From assembly GCF_002407245.1 (NCBI RefSeq), contig NZ_CP010681.1, positions 434,001 to 498,000 on the forward strand: a stretch of 64,000 nt of DNA. Direction: 5' to 3'. Of this stretch, positions 34,859 to 44,754 are shown in pieces. The translations under genes were made by a program, and so were the position numbers. Origin of the DNA: Phaeobacter piscinae (lineage in GTDB: Bacteria; Pseudomonadota; Alphaproteobacteria; Rhodobacterales; Rhodobacteraceae). Below the pieces are notes generated by a model. It was given only the letters and a program-made list of their open reading frames with translations, was not told the DNA's origin and did not search any database. Each line of letters starts with the position of its first letter. Position 1 is the first letter of the stretch.

Positions 34859-35793
34859 TCGACAGCCATACCGGCGGCGAGCCGACCCGCCTGATCCTGT
34901 CTGGCGGGCCGGATCTCGGCGGTGGATCACTGGCAGAACGGGCGCATCGGCTGTTTCGGGATCACCGCGATTTCTGCAGCGCAGTGCTGTCCGAGCCACG
35001 CGGTCACGACGCTATGGTTGGTGCCTTGTTGGTGCCGACCACCGATCCGGCTGCCGCGGCAGCGGTGATTTACTTCAATCCGATTGGATCGTTGGGCATG
35101 TGCGGTCACGCCACCATCGGCATCGCCGTGAGTTTGCATCATCTGGGCCGTCTTGATCTGGGGCGGCATCAACTCGAAACGCCGGTCGGGACCGTAGGCG
35201 TGCATTTGCAGGCAGCGAACAGGGCTGCCGTCGAAAATGTCGAGAGTGATCGGTATCGCGCTGATGTTGCGGTGGAGGTGCCGGGACAGGTACCGATTTC
35301 CGGCGATATCGCCTGGGGTGGTAATTGGTTCTTTCTGACCTCGGATGTCCCGGCACCGCTAACGCTGGCCCATGTCGACCAGCTGACCACCAGTGCTGTG
35401 GCCCTGCGGCAGGCCCTGGCGGAGCAGGGGATCACCGGCCGCGATGGAGCAGCGATTGACCACATCGAATTTGTCGGACCACCCCTGACCCGTGTCGGTC
35501 ACGCGCGCAACTTCGTTCTTTGCCCCGGAACGGCTTATGACCGGTCCCCCTGCGGTACCGGGTCTGCGGCGAAGCTGGCCTGTCTGGCCGCAGATGGTGA
35601 TCTGGCGCCGGGTGTGACCTGGATCCAGGAGAGCGTGATCGGTAGCACCTACGCGCTGCACTATCGGCCAGGCCCGACTGGAGGCGTGATCGCAACAATT
35701 GCCGGTACGGCCTTTGTGACCGGCGACACTGTTCTGAACTTTGACCCTGCCGATCCCTACCGGGCGGGGATCACCAGCCAAGAGGTATATTGA
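34849..35793 (+). CDS. 4-hydroxyproline 2-epimerase (proline racemase family)
   Basis: 314 residues from MRVIDSHTGGEPT. It converts trans-4-hydroxy-L-proline to cis-4-hydroxy-D-proline by a two-base mechanism. Both catalytic cysteines are present: Cys85 in SLGMCGHATIG and Cys235 in DRSPCGTGSAAK. This separates it from trans-3-hydroxyproline dehydratases, which have Thr at one site. The start lies inside the preceding gene; the stop overlaps the ALDH start. Confidence 0.9.
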   Translation: MRVIDSHTGGEPTRLILSGGPDLGGGSLAERAHRLFRDHRDFCSAVLSEPRGHDAMVGALLVPTTDPAAAAAVIYFNPIGSLGMCGHATIGIAVSLHHLGRLDLGRHQLETPVGTVGVHLQAANRAAVENVESDRYRADVAVEVPGQVPISGDIAWGGNWFFLTSDVPAPLTLAHVDQLTTSAVALRQALAEQGITGRDGAAIDHIEFVGPPLTRVGHARNFVLCPGTAYDRSPCGTGSAAKLACLAADGDLAPGVTWIQESVIGSTYALHYRPGPTGGVIATIAGTAFVTGDTVLNFDPADPYRAGITSQEVY

Positions 35794-37223
35794 TGGAATA
35801 TAGAAACCTAATCGCAGGCGACTGGTCAGAGACCGCCGCCGCCGCCGCCAATATCAATCCCTCCGATACGCAGGACGTCTTGGGATACGCTGCCAATAGT
35901 CCGGCGGAAGATATGGAGCGCGCGATCGCCGCTGCCCGAGACGCGGCTCCGGGATGGGCGGCCAGCACGCCACAGCAGCGATTTGATGTGCTGGACGCCA
36001 TCGGCACCGAAATTCTGGCCCGCAAGGCTGAACTGGGAAAACTGCTCTCTCGCGAGGAGGGCAAGACCCTGCCTGAAGGGATTGGCGAGGCCGCACGCGC
36101 CGGGCAAATCTTCAAGTTCTTTGCAGGTGAAACCCTGCGCCAAGCGGGGGAAATCCTTGGCTCGGTACGGCCCGGTGTCGGCGTCGAGGTGACGCGCTCT
36201 CCGGTGGGGGTTGTCGGCTTGATCACGCCTTGGAATTTTCCCATCGCCATTCCCGCTTGGAAGATCGCGCCGGCGCTGGCCTATGGCAATGCGGTTGTCC
36301 TGAAACCGGCTGAGTTGACGCCGGGGTGCGCGCATGCTCTGGCGGAGATCATCAGTCGCTCGGGTTTGCCGGAGGGGGTATTCAACATTGTGTTCGGCAC
36401 AGGCAGTACGGTTGGTCAAACGCTGGTGCAAAGCCGCCATGTGGATGCCATCTCCTTTACCGGTTCGGTTGAGACAGGCAGCGCCATAGCGGCAGCCTGC
36501 GGGGCGCAGCGCAAGAAGGTGCAGCTGGAAATGGGTGGCAAGAACCCGATGGTGGTGCTGGATGACGCTGATCTTGAGACGGCGGTGGACGCCAGCCTCA
36601 ACGGTGCGTTTTTCTCCACAGGTCAGCGCTGTACCGCATCCTCGCGGCTGATCGTGACCGAGGGCATCCACGACCGTTTTGTTGCGGCACTTGGAGAGCG
36701 GATGACGGGCTTGCGGGTCGGCAACGCTCTGGACGGCAGCACTCAGATCGGCCCGGTTGTGGATGAGCGGCAGTTGGAGAAGGATCTCTACTATCTCGAC
36801 CTGGCTGCCAGTGAGGGCGGGCAGTTGCTTGGAGGGCAAACGCTTCAGCGCAGCACCAAGGGTTTCTATTTGGCACCCGCGCTTGTCACCGAAACGTCAA
36901 ATGACATGCGGATCAATCAAGAGGAGGTTTTTGGTCCGCTCGCCTCTGTGATCCGCGTGGCAGATTATGATGAGGCTTTGGCGGTGGCCAATGACACGCC
37001 TTTTGGCCTCAGCGCGGGGATTTGCACAGGATCTCTGAAATATGCCACGCATTTCAAGGCACATGTCGAGGCTGGCATGGCGATGGTGAACCTGCCCACT
37101 GCGGGCGTCGACTATCACGTGCCCTTCGGTGGCGCCAAGGGGTCCAGCTTTGGTGCGCGCGAACAGGGCAGCCATGCGAAAGAGTTCTATACCAAGGTCA
37201 AAACCGCCTATACCCTGGCGTAA
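35793..37223 (+). CDS. Aldehyde dehydrogenase, likely 2,5-dioxovalerate (alpha-ketoglutarate semialdehyde) dehydrogenase
   Basis: 476 residues from ATG 35793, overlapping the epimerase stop as TGATG. NAD(P)-binding is shown by GLITPWNFPIAIPAWKIAPAL, NAVVLKPAELTP and FTGSVETG; the general base Glu is in LEMGGKNPMVVL and the catalytic Cys in FSTGQRCTASSR. It oxidises the deaminase product to 2-oxoglutarate, the end point of hydroxyproline breakdown, which enters the TCA cycle. Confidence 0.88.
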   Translation: MEYRNLIAGDWSETAAAAANINPSDTQDVLGYAANSPAEDMERAIAAARDAAPGWAASTPQQRFDVLDAIGTEILARKAELGKLLSREEGKTLPEGIGEAARAGQIFKFFAGETLRQAGEILGSVRPGVGVEVTRSPVGVVGLITPWNFPIAIPAWKIAPALAYGNAVVLKPAELTPGCAHALAEIISRSGLPEGVFNIVFGTGSTVGQTLVQSRHVDAISFTGSVETGSAIAAACGAQRKKVQLEMGGKNPMVVLDDADLETAVDASLNGAFFSTGQRCTASSRLIVTEGIHDRFVAALGERMTGLRVGNALDGSTQIGPVVDERQLEKDLYYLDLAASEGGQLLGGQTLQRSTKGFYLAPALVTETSNDMRINQEEVFGPLASVIRVADYDEALAVANDTPFGLSAGICTGSLKYATHFKAHVEAGMAMVNLPTAGVDYHVPFGGAKGSSFGAREQGSHAKEFYTKVKTAYTLA

Positions 37224-37276
37224 AGACGGTCAGGTGGCGGGGTGAAAACCTCGCCACCGTTACGAAGGCAGGGCAG

Positions 37277-38527
37277 ATGTCAAAAACGATTGTGGTTATC
37301 GGGGCGGGTGTTGTCGGTGTCAGCACGGCGCTGCGCCTGCAGAGTGAGCTGGCGCCAACGAACGGACAGGTCATCCTGCTGGATCGCAAAGGCGTCGCCG
37401 AAGAAACATCTGCGGGCAACGCCGGGGCCTTTGCATTCACTGATCTCGAACCACTGGCCACACCGGGGATCATGAAAAAGGCACCGGCCTGGCTGCTGGA
37501 CCCGCTTGGCCCGCTGTCGGTGCCACCGGCCTACGCTCTGCAATTGACGCCTTGGCTGATCCGCTTTTGGCGCGCCAGCTGGCGGGACCGATATCAGAAG
37601 GTGGTCAGCGCCCAGGCATCCCTGATGCAGTTGGCCCAATCGGCGACCGAACGCCAGATCACCGACACCAAAGGCGAGGCAATGATGCAGCGCGACGGTG
37701 CCCTGCAGCTCTACGAATCTGAGGCTGAGTTCGCCGCCAGCCAGCGCGGTTGGCAACTGCGCCGCGATCACGGCATCCGGTTCACCCTGTTGCATAGCCC
37801 TGCCGAAATTGCCGAGATCCAGCCGGGGCTTAGTCCCCGGTTCACGCATGCAGGCTTCACCCCTGACTGGATGAATACCTGCGATCCGAAAGCCTGGGTC
37901 GAACACCTCTTTCAGGTTTTCTTGTCGCGGGGTGGCCAACTGCGCCGGGCAGAGGTGCGTGATCTGGAAACCGGCGGTGAGAAACTGCATCTTCTGACAG
38001 ACGGGGAGGGTGTCCGGGCTGACGCTGTGGTCGTGGCTGCAGGGGCGTGGTCGCATCAACTGACCCGCCGTTTGGGCAACCCGCTGCCGTTGGAGACAGA
38101 GCGCGGCTACAACACCACCTTGCCCGCAGGCTGCTTCGATCTGCGCACGCATATCACCTTCTGCCGTCATGGCTTTGTGGTGAGCCGTATCCGCGGCGGT
38201 GTTCGGGTCGGAGGCGCGGTTGAGCTGGGAGGGCTGAAACGGCCTGCAAACTACAAACGCGCCGATACGCTGTTGGCGAAGGCCGCGCGGTTCATGCCAG
38301 AGCTGGACACCGCAGATGGCACCCGCTGGATGGGGTTTCGCCCATCTCTGCCTGATAGCCTGCCGGTGATGGGCAGCGCCAAACGTGATGCGCGGGTGGT
38401 CTATGCCTTTGGGCATGGTCATGTCGGGCTAACCCAATCGGCCGCCACGGCAGAGCTGGTCGCAGATCTGGTGCTAGGACGCGATCCGGCAATTGATCTG
38501 GCACCGTTTGCACCGGACCGTTTCTAA
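37277..38527 (+). CDS. FAD-dependent D-amino acid oxidoreductase (DadA-like), likely cis-4-hydroxy-D-proline dehydrogenase
   Basis: 416 residues from ATG 37277 with an AGGCAGGG ribosome site; the open frame begins 255 bases earlier inside the ALDH gene and was trimmed. The FAD motif VIGAGVVGVSTALRL is at the N-terminus, and a DAO-type C-terminal FAD segment (GFRPSLPDSLPVMG ... YAFGHGHVGLTQS) is visible. It oxidises cis-4-hydroxy-D-proline to the pyrroline that the deaminase takes. Electrons probably go to the respiratory chain. No adjacent transporter for hydroxyproline is seen. Confidence 0.87.
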   Translation: MSKTIVVIGAGVVGVSTALRLQSELAPTNGQVILLDRKGVAEETSAGNAGAFAFTDLEPLATPGIMKKAPAWLLDPLGPLSVPPAYALQLTPWLIRFWRASWRDRYQKVVSAQASLMQLAQSATERQITDTKGEAMMQRDGALQLYESEAEFAASQRGWQLRRDHGIRFTLLHSPAEIAEIQPGLSPRFTHAGFTPDWMNTCDPKAWVEHLFQVFLSRGGQLRRAEVRDLETGGEKLHLLTDGEGVRADAVVVAAGAWSHQLTRRLGNPLPLETERGYNTTLPAGCFDLRTHITFCRHGFVVSRIRGGVRVGGAVELGGLKRPANYKRADTLLAKAARFMPELDTADGTRWMGFRPSLPDSLPVMGSAKRDARVVYAFGHGHVGLTQSAATAELVADLVLGRDPAIDLAPFAPDRF

Positions 38528-38694
38528 TGTCTTGAGTCGGCTTCACTTCTGATACGGCTGCAAGGCACGGCGGGGCGTCGCCTTCGCGCGCAATGTGCGC
38601 AAACCGACCGTGAACGAAATCGAAGGAATTGCATGGCTATCTCTTAGGGCACTCCGTCGCTTTGCGGCAGAATCGGCACTATCAAGGAGGAGAC

Positions 38695-40977
38695 ATGCGC
38701 GTCATGCCCAAGACCCCGAAACTATCGCTCAAGCTGAAATTGCCGCTGATCATGGTGGCACTGACAGCAACGTTTCTGGTGACAGTCTCATTTCTCGTCT
38801 ACTCGATGGCTGAAAGAAGCATTCGTGATTTTGTTTATGCCTCAAAGGAGACCACCGCTCGGTCTGGCGAGCAGGCGCTGACTTTCATGATCGAAGCCGC
38901 GCGTCGCGATTTGTCGATCAATGCCTCCCAGCCGACCGTGTTCCGCGCCATCAACAACTTTGACCGTGTTTATAAGATGATCGAGGAGGAGCCGACTGGC
39001 TTCTTGCGGCGCCACTACATAGAAGAAAATCCCAATGCTGCGAATGAACGCCATTTGCTTAGCGATCCTGGTGACGGCTCATATTACAGCCAGTCGCATG
39101 CGACCTACCACCCGACGTTTCTGCAGTCGTTGCAGGTCAACGGCTATGAGGATCTCTATCTTCTGAATGCCTCTGGGCAATTGCTCTATTCGGTCAAGAA
39201 GCGCGAGGATTTCATTCAGCAATTTGGCTCAGGGGCCAATGCCGATAGCGGTCTGGGGCAGGTCTTCAATGCCGCGCTCAATGCTGAGGCCGGTCAGGTT
39301 GTAACCGCTGACTTTGCCGCCTATGCCCCAGGCGGCGGTGCCGCAGGTGCGTTTATGGGGGTGCCGGTGTTCAACAAAAAGAAAGAAGTCATTGGTGTGA
39401 TGGCGGTGCAAATCTCCAGCGCCTCAGTTGTGACTGCGCTGACGTCTAACATGAATGTGGATGGCCATCAGAACATTTTCCTGGTGGGCAAAGATGGCAT
39501 CGCGCGTAGCCCGTCTGTGATCGAGGGCCAGTTCGCGACGGGCGACCAGTTGCCCGACAGCGCGGAAATCAAAGCCGCCACCGCCGGTGAGCCCGGGATG
39601 TTTGAAGGCTCCACTTCCGTGTCCGGAGAACAGGTGATCGCCCTTGTCAAGCCCTTGAATATCAAAGGGTTCGACTGGTCTTTGGTGCTTCAGACTGATG
39701 AACATGAGGCCTTCGCAAAGGTGACGGAGATTCGGCTCGTTGCAATGCTGATGATCGGTGCTTCAGTTCTGATTGCGATTGTGGTGTCTTTTGTGGCCGC
39801 GCGCCATGTCACCCGCCCAATTCTGGCGCTGCGCGAAGCGACCAATGCGCTGGCTCAAGAAGACTATGCGAGTGAGATCAGCGGTCGTGGCCGCGGCGAC
39901 GAGCTGGGCGATCTGGCCCGAAGCTTGGATACTTTCCGGGACAAGTTGCTGATTGCGGATGAGGCCGCAGATCGCGAGGAAGAAGCCTCCAAACAGACCG
40001 CCGCGGTGGTTGAGGAGATGAGTGGCGCCCTCGCCGAATTGCAGCGAGGCAATCTGGCGTGCGATATTGAGCAACCGTTTGTCGAGCACTACGAAATTCT
40101 TCGGGAAAATTTCAATCTTAGCCTAATGAATCTACGCGATTCACTCGCAGAGGTGGTGGATGCTGCGCACAATGTCGACAAGTTCTCGGAAGAGCAGCGT
40201 GCTTCTGCGGAAGAGATGGCACACCGGACAGAATCCCAGGCCAGCACATTGGAGGAGACTGCCTCTGCACTACAGGATTTGACCAATAGTATTCGCGAGA
40301 CCGCCGACCGGGCCGGGCAGGTGGATGAAACCATGCGTGGCACTCGCAATGAAGCCGAGCACAGCAATCACATCGTCACTTCTGCCGTCCAGGCGATGGA
40401 TCAAATCCAAGAAGCCTCGCAGCAGATTTCGCAGATTATCAATATGATCGACGATATTGCGTTTCAAACCAATCTGTTGGCGCTTAACGCAGGTGTGGAA
40501 GCCGCGCGCGCGGGTGAGGCTGGTGCGGGCTTTGCGGTTGTCGCCTCAGAGGTACGCGCCCTTGCCTTGCGGGCCTCTAAAGCTGCGGGAGAGATCAAGG
40601 GACTGACCTCGGCCAGCGAAGAACATGTTGCAAACGGTGTCGCCATGGTTGGCCGCGCGGGGGATGCGCTGAGCGGGATCATCGATAAAGTCACGAATGT
40701 CTCCGACTTGATTACTGAAATTGCGGATGGTGTGCAGAAGCAATCCAAGGGTTTGGAAAACATCAATAATGCCGTGGGGCGTCTCGATGGCACCACGCAG
40801 CAGAACGCGGCGATGTCCGAGGAAGCCTCCGCAGCCAGCCAGCTGCTCCAGAATGAAGCACAGGCGCTTACTGGCGTGGTGTCACGGTTCCAGCTTGGAA
40901 ATGGTGCCGGGCATGACAGTGTCGACGACTGGGGAACGGCCAACGATGCTGGAAACGGGGCGCACTCTTATGGCTAA
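38695..40977 (+). CDS. Methyl-accepting chemotaxis protein with periplasmic Cache-type sensor
   Basis: 760 residues from ATG 38695 with AAGGAGG upstream. TM1 is at about 15-37, a large periplasmic domain (about 40-340, double-Cache-like with [15 protein letters not shown] and [13 protein letters not shown]) follows, TM2 is at about 347-369, then HAMP (370-422). The signalling domain tip is [37 protein letters not shown]. It ends without a CheR pentapeptide. It relays ligand binding to CheA. The ligand is unknown; its position after a hydroxyproline operon hints at amino acids, weakly. Confidence 0.93.
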   Translation: MRVMPKTPKLSLKLKLPLIMVALTATFLVTVSFLVYSMAERSIRDFVYASKETTARSGEQALTFMIEAARRDLSINASQPTVFRAINNFDRVYKMIEEEPTGFLRRHYIEENPNAANERHLLSDPGDGSYYSQSHATYHPTFLQSLQVNGYEDLYLLNASGQLLYSVKKREDFIQQFGSGANADSGLGQVFNAALNAEAGQVVTADFAAYAPGGGAAGAFMGVPVFNKKKEVIGVMAVQISSASVVTALTSNMNVDGHQNIFLVGKDGIARSPSVIEGQFATGDQLPDSAEIKAATAGEPGMFEGSTSVSGEQVIALVKPLNIKGFDWSLVLQTDEHEAFAKVTEIRLVAMLMIGASVLIAIVVSFVAARHVTRPILALREATNALAQEDYASEISGRGRGDELGDLARSLDTFRDKLLIADEAADREEEASKQTAAVVEEMSGALAELQRGNLACDIEQPFVEHYEILRENFNLSLMNLRDSLAEVVDAAHNVDKFSEEQRASAEEMAHRTESQASTLEETASALQDLTNSIRETADRAGQVDETMRGTRNEAEHSNHIVTSAVQAMDQIQEASQQISQIINMIDDIAFQTNLLALNAGVEAARAGEAGAGFAVVASEVRALALRASKAAGEIKGLTSASEEHVANGVAMVGRAGDALSGIIDKVTNVSDLITEIADGVQKQSKGLENINNAVGRLDGTTQQNAAMSEEASAASQLLQNEAQALTGVVSRFQLGNGAGHDSVDDWGTANDAGNGAHSYG

Positions 40978-41108
40978 TCGACGATGGCCCGTCAATGCTG
41001 ATAGGCCTGGCTGACTGGCCGTATCAAGGGTTAGTGCAGAGTGTACTCACGCACCGACTCTGTCGGGCCGGGGAGCCCGGCTCAATCTCAACCACGCGCC
41101 CGGCAGGC

Positions 41109-42260
41109 TTATTTGCTCAGGGTCATGAACCCGCCTTGCAGTGCCGTTACCGCCGTCTGGCTGGTCTCAGGCACGGCGTTTCGATGGGCCATACGCTCAA
41201 GATTGACGATCGTCGACAGCATGATGCGGTCATGGCTCCAATCGCCGGGGCGCTGCATCAGCAGTGCGGTGGCCAACACTCCAGTCGCCAGCATGGCGGA
41301 AACCAGCATCCAGCCGAACAGATGCGTGTCCTGTGGTTGTGCCGCGGTGACCACATCAATCCGCCGCGCCAATGTTGCCCCGCGGCGCACCTCGCGCCGA
41401 TCAACCAAGGCCACCGACGGGCTGCGCTGGACAAAGCGGATTGGATCCTGCGCCGCCAGTGCGCAGGCTCGGATCAGGCATTCGCAATAGGCACGAATAT
41501 CGCGTTGGCCTCGGGTCATCAGCGCCTGATCGCAGGCAAATTCCCGCAGCATGCGGACTTCACGACGCCAGAGGTGATAAGCCGGGTTCCAGAACAGAAG
41601 CGGCCGCAGCGCCTCCAGCAGGAATTCGCATTCAACGTCTCGCTGGCGAAAATGCTGCAGCTCGTGGGCTACGCTCAACCGCAGGTCCGACGGATTGGTG
41701 ATCAGCGCGGATGGTAACACGACGTAGCGAGTGAACAAGCCGCGGGTGGAGAAGGCAACTGTGCTCTTGTCACTGATGCGAATCTGAACGCCGCCCAGAT
41801 GTTTCCAGACGTAGGCCTGCTGCAGCGATGCCCGCAGCCGCAGTGCCGCTAATGTCACCTGTGCCACGGAGATTACGGCGCCGACGATCAGCGCAGCCAC
41901 GGCAAGCTGAGCCCAAAGGCTGCTCTGCGCCATCAAGGCCCGCACCAGATCCTCGCGCAGGCCAAGAATGCTCTCAAACCGTGTGGCGCTCATGTTGACA
42001 TTGCCCTGCAGGTACTGCGCGACCAGCATGTCCGACAGGGTCGGAGGCTGTGACACGACATAGGTGGTCAGCGCCACCACCAGCATAGGGGACAAGGTCA
42101 ACAAAAGCGTCATGCCATTCAGCAACCGCAGCTGTGGTCGAAACGCCGGGCCCAATCGGCTACGCGTCAGGATCGCGCGCAACGCCAGCCAAAGCGCGGT
42201 GCCCGCAAACAACAGTAAGTTCAGGTCAATATAGGCGTTCAGAAAACTCTCAGCGTTCAT
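41109..42260 (-). CDS. M56 family membrane metallopeptidase (BlaR1/MecR1-like)
   Basis: 383 residues from MNAESFLNAYID. Four or more membrane segments (about 5-28, 48-68, 110-140 and near the C-terminus) surround a zinc protease site HELQH in VAHELQHFRQRDVECEF. A downstream FACDQALM is usual in M56. It lacks the extracellular penicillin-binding sensor domain of BlaR1. It overlaps the BlaI-type repressor gene by 11 bases. The likely role is to cleave or trigger the repressor; the signal is unknown. Confidence 0.87.
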   Translation of the reverse strand: MNAESFLNAYIDLNLLLFAGTALWLALRAILTRSRLGPAFRPQLRLLNGMTLLLTLSPMLVVALTTYVVSQPPTLSDMLVAQYLQGNVNMSATRFESILGLREDLVRALMAQSSLWAQLAVAALIVGAVISVAQVTLAALRLRASLQQAYVWKHLGGVQIRISDKSTVAFSTRGLFTRYVVLPSALITNPSDLRLSVAHELQHFRQRDVECEFLLEALRPLLFWNPAYHLWRREVRMLREFACDQALMTRGQRDIRAYCECLIRACALAAQDPIRFVQRSPSVALVDRREVRRGATLARRIDVVTAAQPQDTHLFGWMLVSAMLATGVLATALLMQRPGDWSHDRIMLSTIVNLERMAHRNAVPETSQTAVTALQGGFMTLSK

Positions 42261-42648
42261 CGTCCCCCAACCTTTCATTCAGCAAGGCCCGTATCTCCAC
42301 GAGCATCTCGTCGGTGACATCTTCATCATCCACCAGGCGGGCTACCAGGGCCGCCGGGGCGCCGTTGAAGAGCTTGCTCGAAAGGTTCTTGAGAGTGGTT
42401 TTCTGATAATCCGCCTTGGGCACCGCTGGGCGGTAGACCAAGGATCTGTCAGCCCGTTCGCTGGTCAGAAACCCTTTTTGTTCCATAATTTTCAGCACGG
42501 TTGCGACCGACGTATAGGCGCGTTCCTGACGTTTGTTCAGTTCCGCCAGAATATCGCGCACCGTGCCGCCGCCGGTTTCCCAAACAACGGTCATGAACTC
42601 GAGTTCAACCTCTGTCAAAAGCGGGTTGTCCTGTTTCTTACGCATCAT
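42250..42648 (-). CDS. BlaI/MecI/CopY-family transcriptional repressor
   Basis: 132 residues. The winged helix spans about 8-80 (LTEVELEFMTVVWETGGGTVRDILAEL, YTSVATVLKIMEQKGFL), and the C-terminal dimerisation helix carries the usual protease-sensitive region. It pairs with the M56 protease just downstream, as in bla/mec systems, but no beta-lactamase gene adjoins it. It may regulate only its own operon or a distant target. Confidence 0.9.
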   Translation of the reverse strand: MMRKKQDNPLLTEVELEFMTVVWETGGGTVRDILAELNKRQERAYTSVATVLKIMEQKGFLTSERADRSLVYRPAVPKADYQKTTLKNLSSKLFNGAPAALVARLVDDEDVTDEMLVEIRALLNERLGDDER

Positions 42649-42762
42649 GTGGTGTCCGGTTCTCTTAGGCTTTGATCATGCTAGGGGATCGCAGGCGCGT
42701 TTGAAAACTATTTTTTTAGAAGTTCAGCATCGAGGCCGCAGGTGTCAGGCAGAACGGCGTGT

Positions 42763-42791
42763 AAAAAAGGGGCCCTGCAGACAGGACCCCT
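42763..42791 (-). terminator. Rho-independent terminator after the glycerol importer operon
   Basis: On the minus strand, AGGGGTCCTG pairs with CAGGGCCCCT (one G-T), with a 4-base loop and a run of T. It ends the operon 10 bases past the DUF2160 gene stop. Confidence 0.9.
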
Positions 42792-42800
42792 CGTGTTTTA

Positions 42801-43079
42801 TCACACTTTCCAGAAGGTGAAGGCAAACCAGACAACCGACAGGCCCAGCGGCCACCACAGCGGCATTCCCACCAATCCCAGCCAGGCTAGGAAGATGTAG
42901 GAGGTGCCCAAAAGGCTGATGAACAGCCGGTCGCCGCGGGTTGTCACAAGCCCCAGTACACCTTTGCGGGCGTCACCACCGGGGCTGCGGATTTCCAGAA
43001 CGATCATCAGGCCGATGGCCGAAAAGATCCCGATAAAGACCAGTGCCGTGGGCCAGGTCCAGGCCATCCAACTCAGCAT
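42801..43079 (-). CDS. glpU: DUF2160 small membrane protein of the glycerol ABC importer (GlpU-like)
   Basis: 92 residues with three hydrophobic segments (about 3-25, 52-70 and 72-90). The sequence (SWMAWTWPTALVFIGIF, GDRLFISLLGTSYIFLAWLG) fits DUF2160, which accompanies GlpSTPQV importers. It overlaps the GlpQ stop by one base, so it is translationally coupled. Its function is unknown; a helper of the permease is inferred. Confidence 0.75.
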   Translation of the reverse strand: MLSWMAWTWPTALVFIGIFSAIGLMIVLEIRSPGGDARKGVLGLVTTRGDRLFISLLGTSYIFLAWLGLVGMPLWWPLGLSVVWFAFTFWKV

Positions 43080-43876
43080 TATACCCTCCCCATCGCAAAG
43101 CCTTTTGCGATGTAGTTGCGGACGAAGTAGATCACGATGGCGCCCGGAATGATTGTCAGTGTGCCAGCCGCCGCCAGCAGGCCCAGCTCATAACCGGCGC
43201 TTGAGGCGGTTTTTGTCATAGTGGCAGCAATGGGTTTCGCAGCAACAGCGGTCAGGGTCTTGGCCAGTAGCAGCTCCACCCAAGAGAACATGAAGCAGAA
43301 GAACGCCGCCACGCCCACGCCAGCCTTGATCGACGGGATGAAGATTGTGGCAAAGAAGCGCGGGAAGGAATAGCCATCCACATAAGCGGTTTCATCCAGC
43401 TCTTTCGGGATGCCACCCATGAAGCCTTCCAAGATCCAGACCGCCAGCGGAATGTTGAACAGGCAATGCGCCAGAGCTACCGCGAGATGGGTGTCAAACA
43501 GCCCCACCGCCGAATAAAGCTGGAAGAACGGCAGCGCAAAAACCGCAGCAGGCGCCATCCGGTTGGTCAACAGCCAGAAGAACAGCTGCTTGTCACCCAG
43601 AAAACGGTAGCGCGAGAACGCATAGGCCGCAGGCAGGGCAACAGCGACAGAGATCACCGTGTTGATCGACACATAGATGATTGAGTTGATGTAGCCCCAG
43701 TACCAGCTGGGATCGGTGAAGATCGTGGCGTAGTTTTCCAGCGTGAAGGTCTGCGGAAACAGCGAGAAGCCGGACAGGATTTCATTCGTCGTTTTGAAAC
43801 TCATCGCGACCAGCCAATAGATCGGTAGCATGAGGAACAGGATATAAACGATGGGGACGATGGTACGTTTTTGCAT
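43079..43876 (-). CDS. glpQ: Glycerol ABC importer permease (GlpQ-like)
   Basis: 265 residues, six membrane segments. The EAA-loop-like motif is seen around ELDETAYVDGYSFPRFFATIFIP, typical of MalG-type carbohydrate importers. The N-terminus (KRTIVPIVYILFLMLPIYWLV) is the first segment. It forms a heterodimer with the GlpP permease upstream and passes glycerol delivered by the binding protein. Spacing to glpP is 14 bases. Confidence 0.88.
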   Translation of the reverse strand: MQKRTIVPIVYILFLMLPIYWLVAMSFKTTNEILSGFSLFPQTFTLENYATIFTDPSWYWGYINSIIYVSINTVISVAVALPAAYAFSRYRFLGDKQLFFWLLTNRMAPAAVFALPFFQLYSAVGLFDTHLAVALAHCLFNIPLAVWILEGFMGGIPKELDETAYVDGYSFPRFFATIFIPSIKAGVGVAAFFCFMFSWVELLLAKTLTAVAAKPIAATMTKTASSAGYELGLLAAAGTLTIIPGAIVIYFVRNYIAKGFAMGRV

Positions 43877-43890
43877 CGAAGTATCCTCCT

Positions 43891-44754
43891 TTAGTTTTGA
43901 TCGTCTTTGGTCATGACGGTGTAGAACAGCCAGCTGACCAGAAGTGTGATTGCAAAGTAGATGAGGCTCATCGCCGCCGCCGGACCAAGGTCGAACTGTC
44001 CAAGCGCGATCTTAACCAAGTCGATGGACAATAGTGTTGTCGAGTTGCCGGGACCACCGCCGGTCAGAACAAACGGTTCGGTGTAGATGTTGAAACTGTC
44101 CATGAACCGCAGAAGGATTGCGATGGTCAGAACGGTTTTCATCTTTGGCAGCTGGATGAAGCGGAACACAGCCCAGTTGGAGGCACCATCGATCTTTGCG
44201 GCCTGATAATAGGCATCCGGGATCGACACGAGGCCGGCATAGGACAACAGCACCACAAGCGAGGTCCAGTGCCAGACGTCCATGGTCACGATGGTGATCC
44301 AGGCAGCGACAGGATCTTGGGTCATGTCATAGTTGATGCCCAGCGTGTGGTTCAGGAAATACCCCAGCAGACCGATATCGGGCAGGGTAAAGATGTTCCA
44401 CATCGCGCCAACCACGTTCCACGGGATCAGCATCGGCAGCGCCATAAGCACTAGACACACTGGCACCCAGAACCCCTTGCGTGGCATTGACAGCGCAATG
44501 GCGATGCCCAGCGGGATTTCGATGATCAGGATCAGGAAGGTGAACATGAACTGGCGGCCAAGCGCCGCATGGAACCGGTCGGACCGCAGGATCTGCTGGA
44601 ACCAGTCCAGCCCCTGCCAGAAAAAGACGTTGTCACCGAATGTCTCCTGAACGGAGTAGTTGACGACGGTCATCATCGGGATCAGCGCGTTGAAGGCAAC
44701 GAGCAGAAGGACAGGCAGGACAAAGAACCACGCCTTTTGGTTTTCGGTTTTCAT
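43891..44754 (-). CDS. glpP: Glycerol ABC importer permease (GlpP-like)
   Basis: 287 residues with about six membrane segments (starting with FFVLPVLLLVAFNALIP) and the permease EAA-like loop ASNWAVFRFIQLPKMKT. MalF/UgpA type. It overlaps the preceding ATPase gene by one base. Pairs with GlpQ. Confidence 0.88.
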   Translation of the reverse strand: MKTENQKAWFFVLPVLLLVAFNALIPMMTVVNYSVQETFGDNVFFWQGLDWFQQILRSDRFHAALGRQFMFTFLILIIEIPLGIAIALSMPRKGFWVPVCLVLMALPMLIPWNVVGAMWNIFTLPDIGLLGYFLNHTLGINYDMTQDPVAAWITIVTMDVWHWTSLVVLLSYAGLVSIPDAYYQAAKIDGASNWAVFRFIQLPKMKTVLTIAILLRFMDSFNIYTEPFVLTGGGPGNSTTLLSIDLVKIALGQFDLGPAAAMSLIYFAITLLVSWLFYTVMTKDDQN

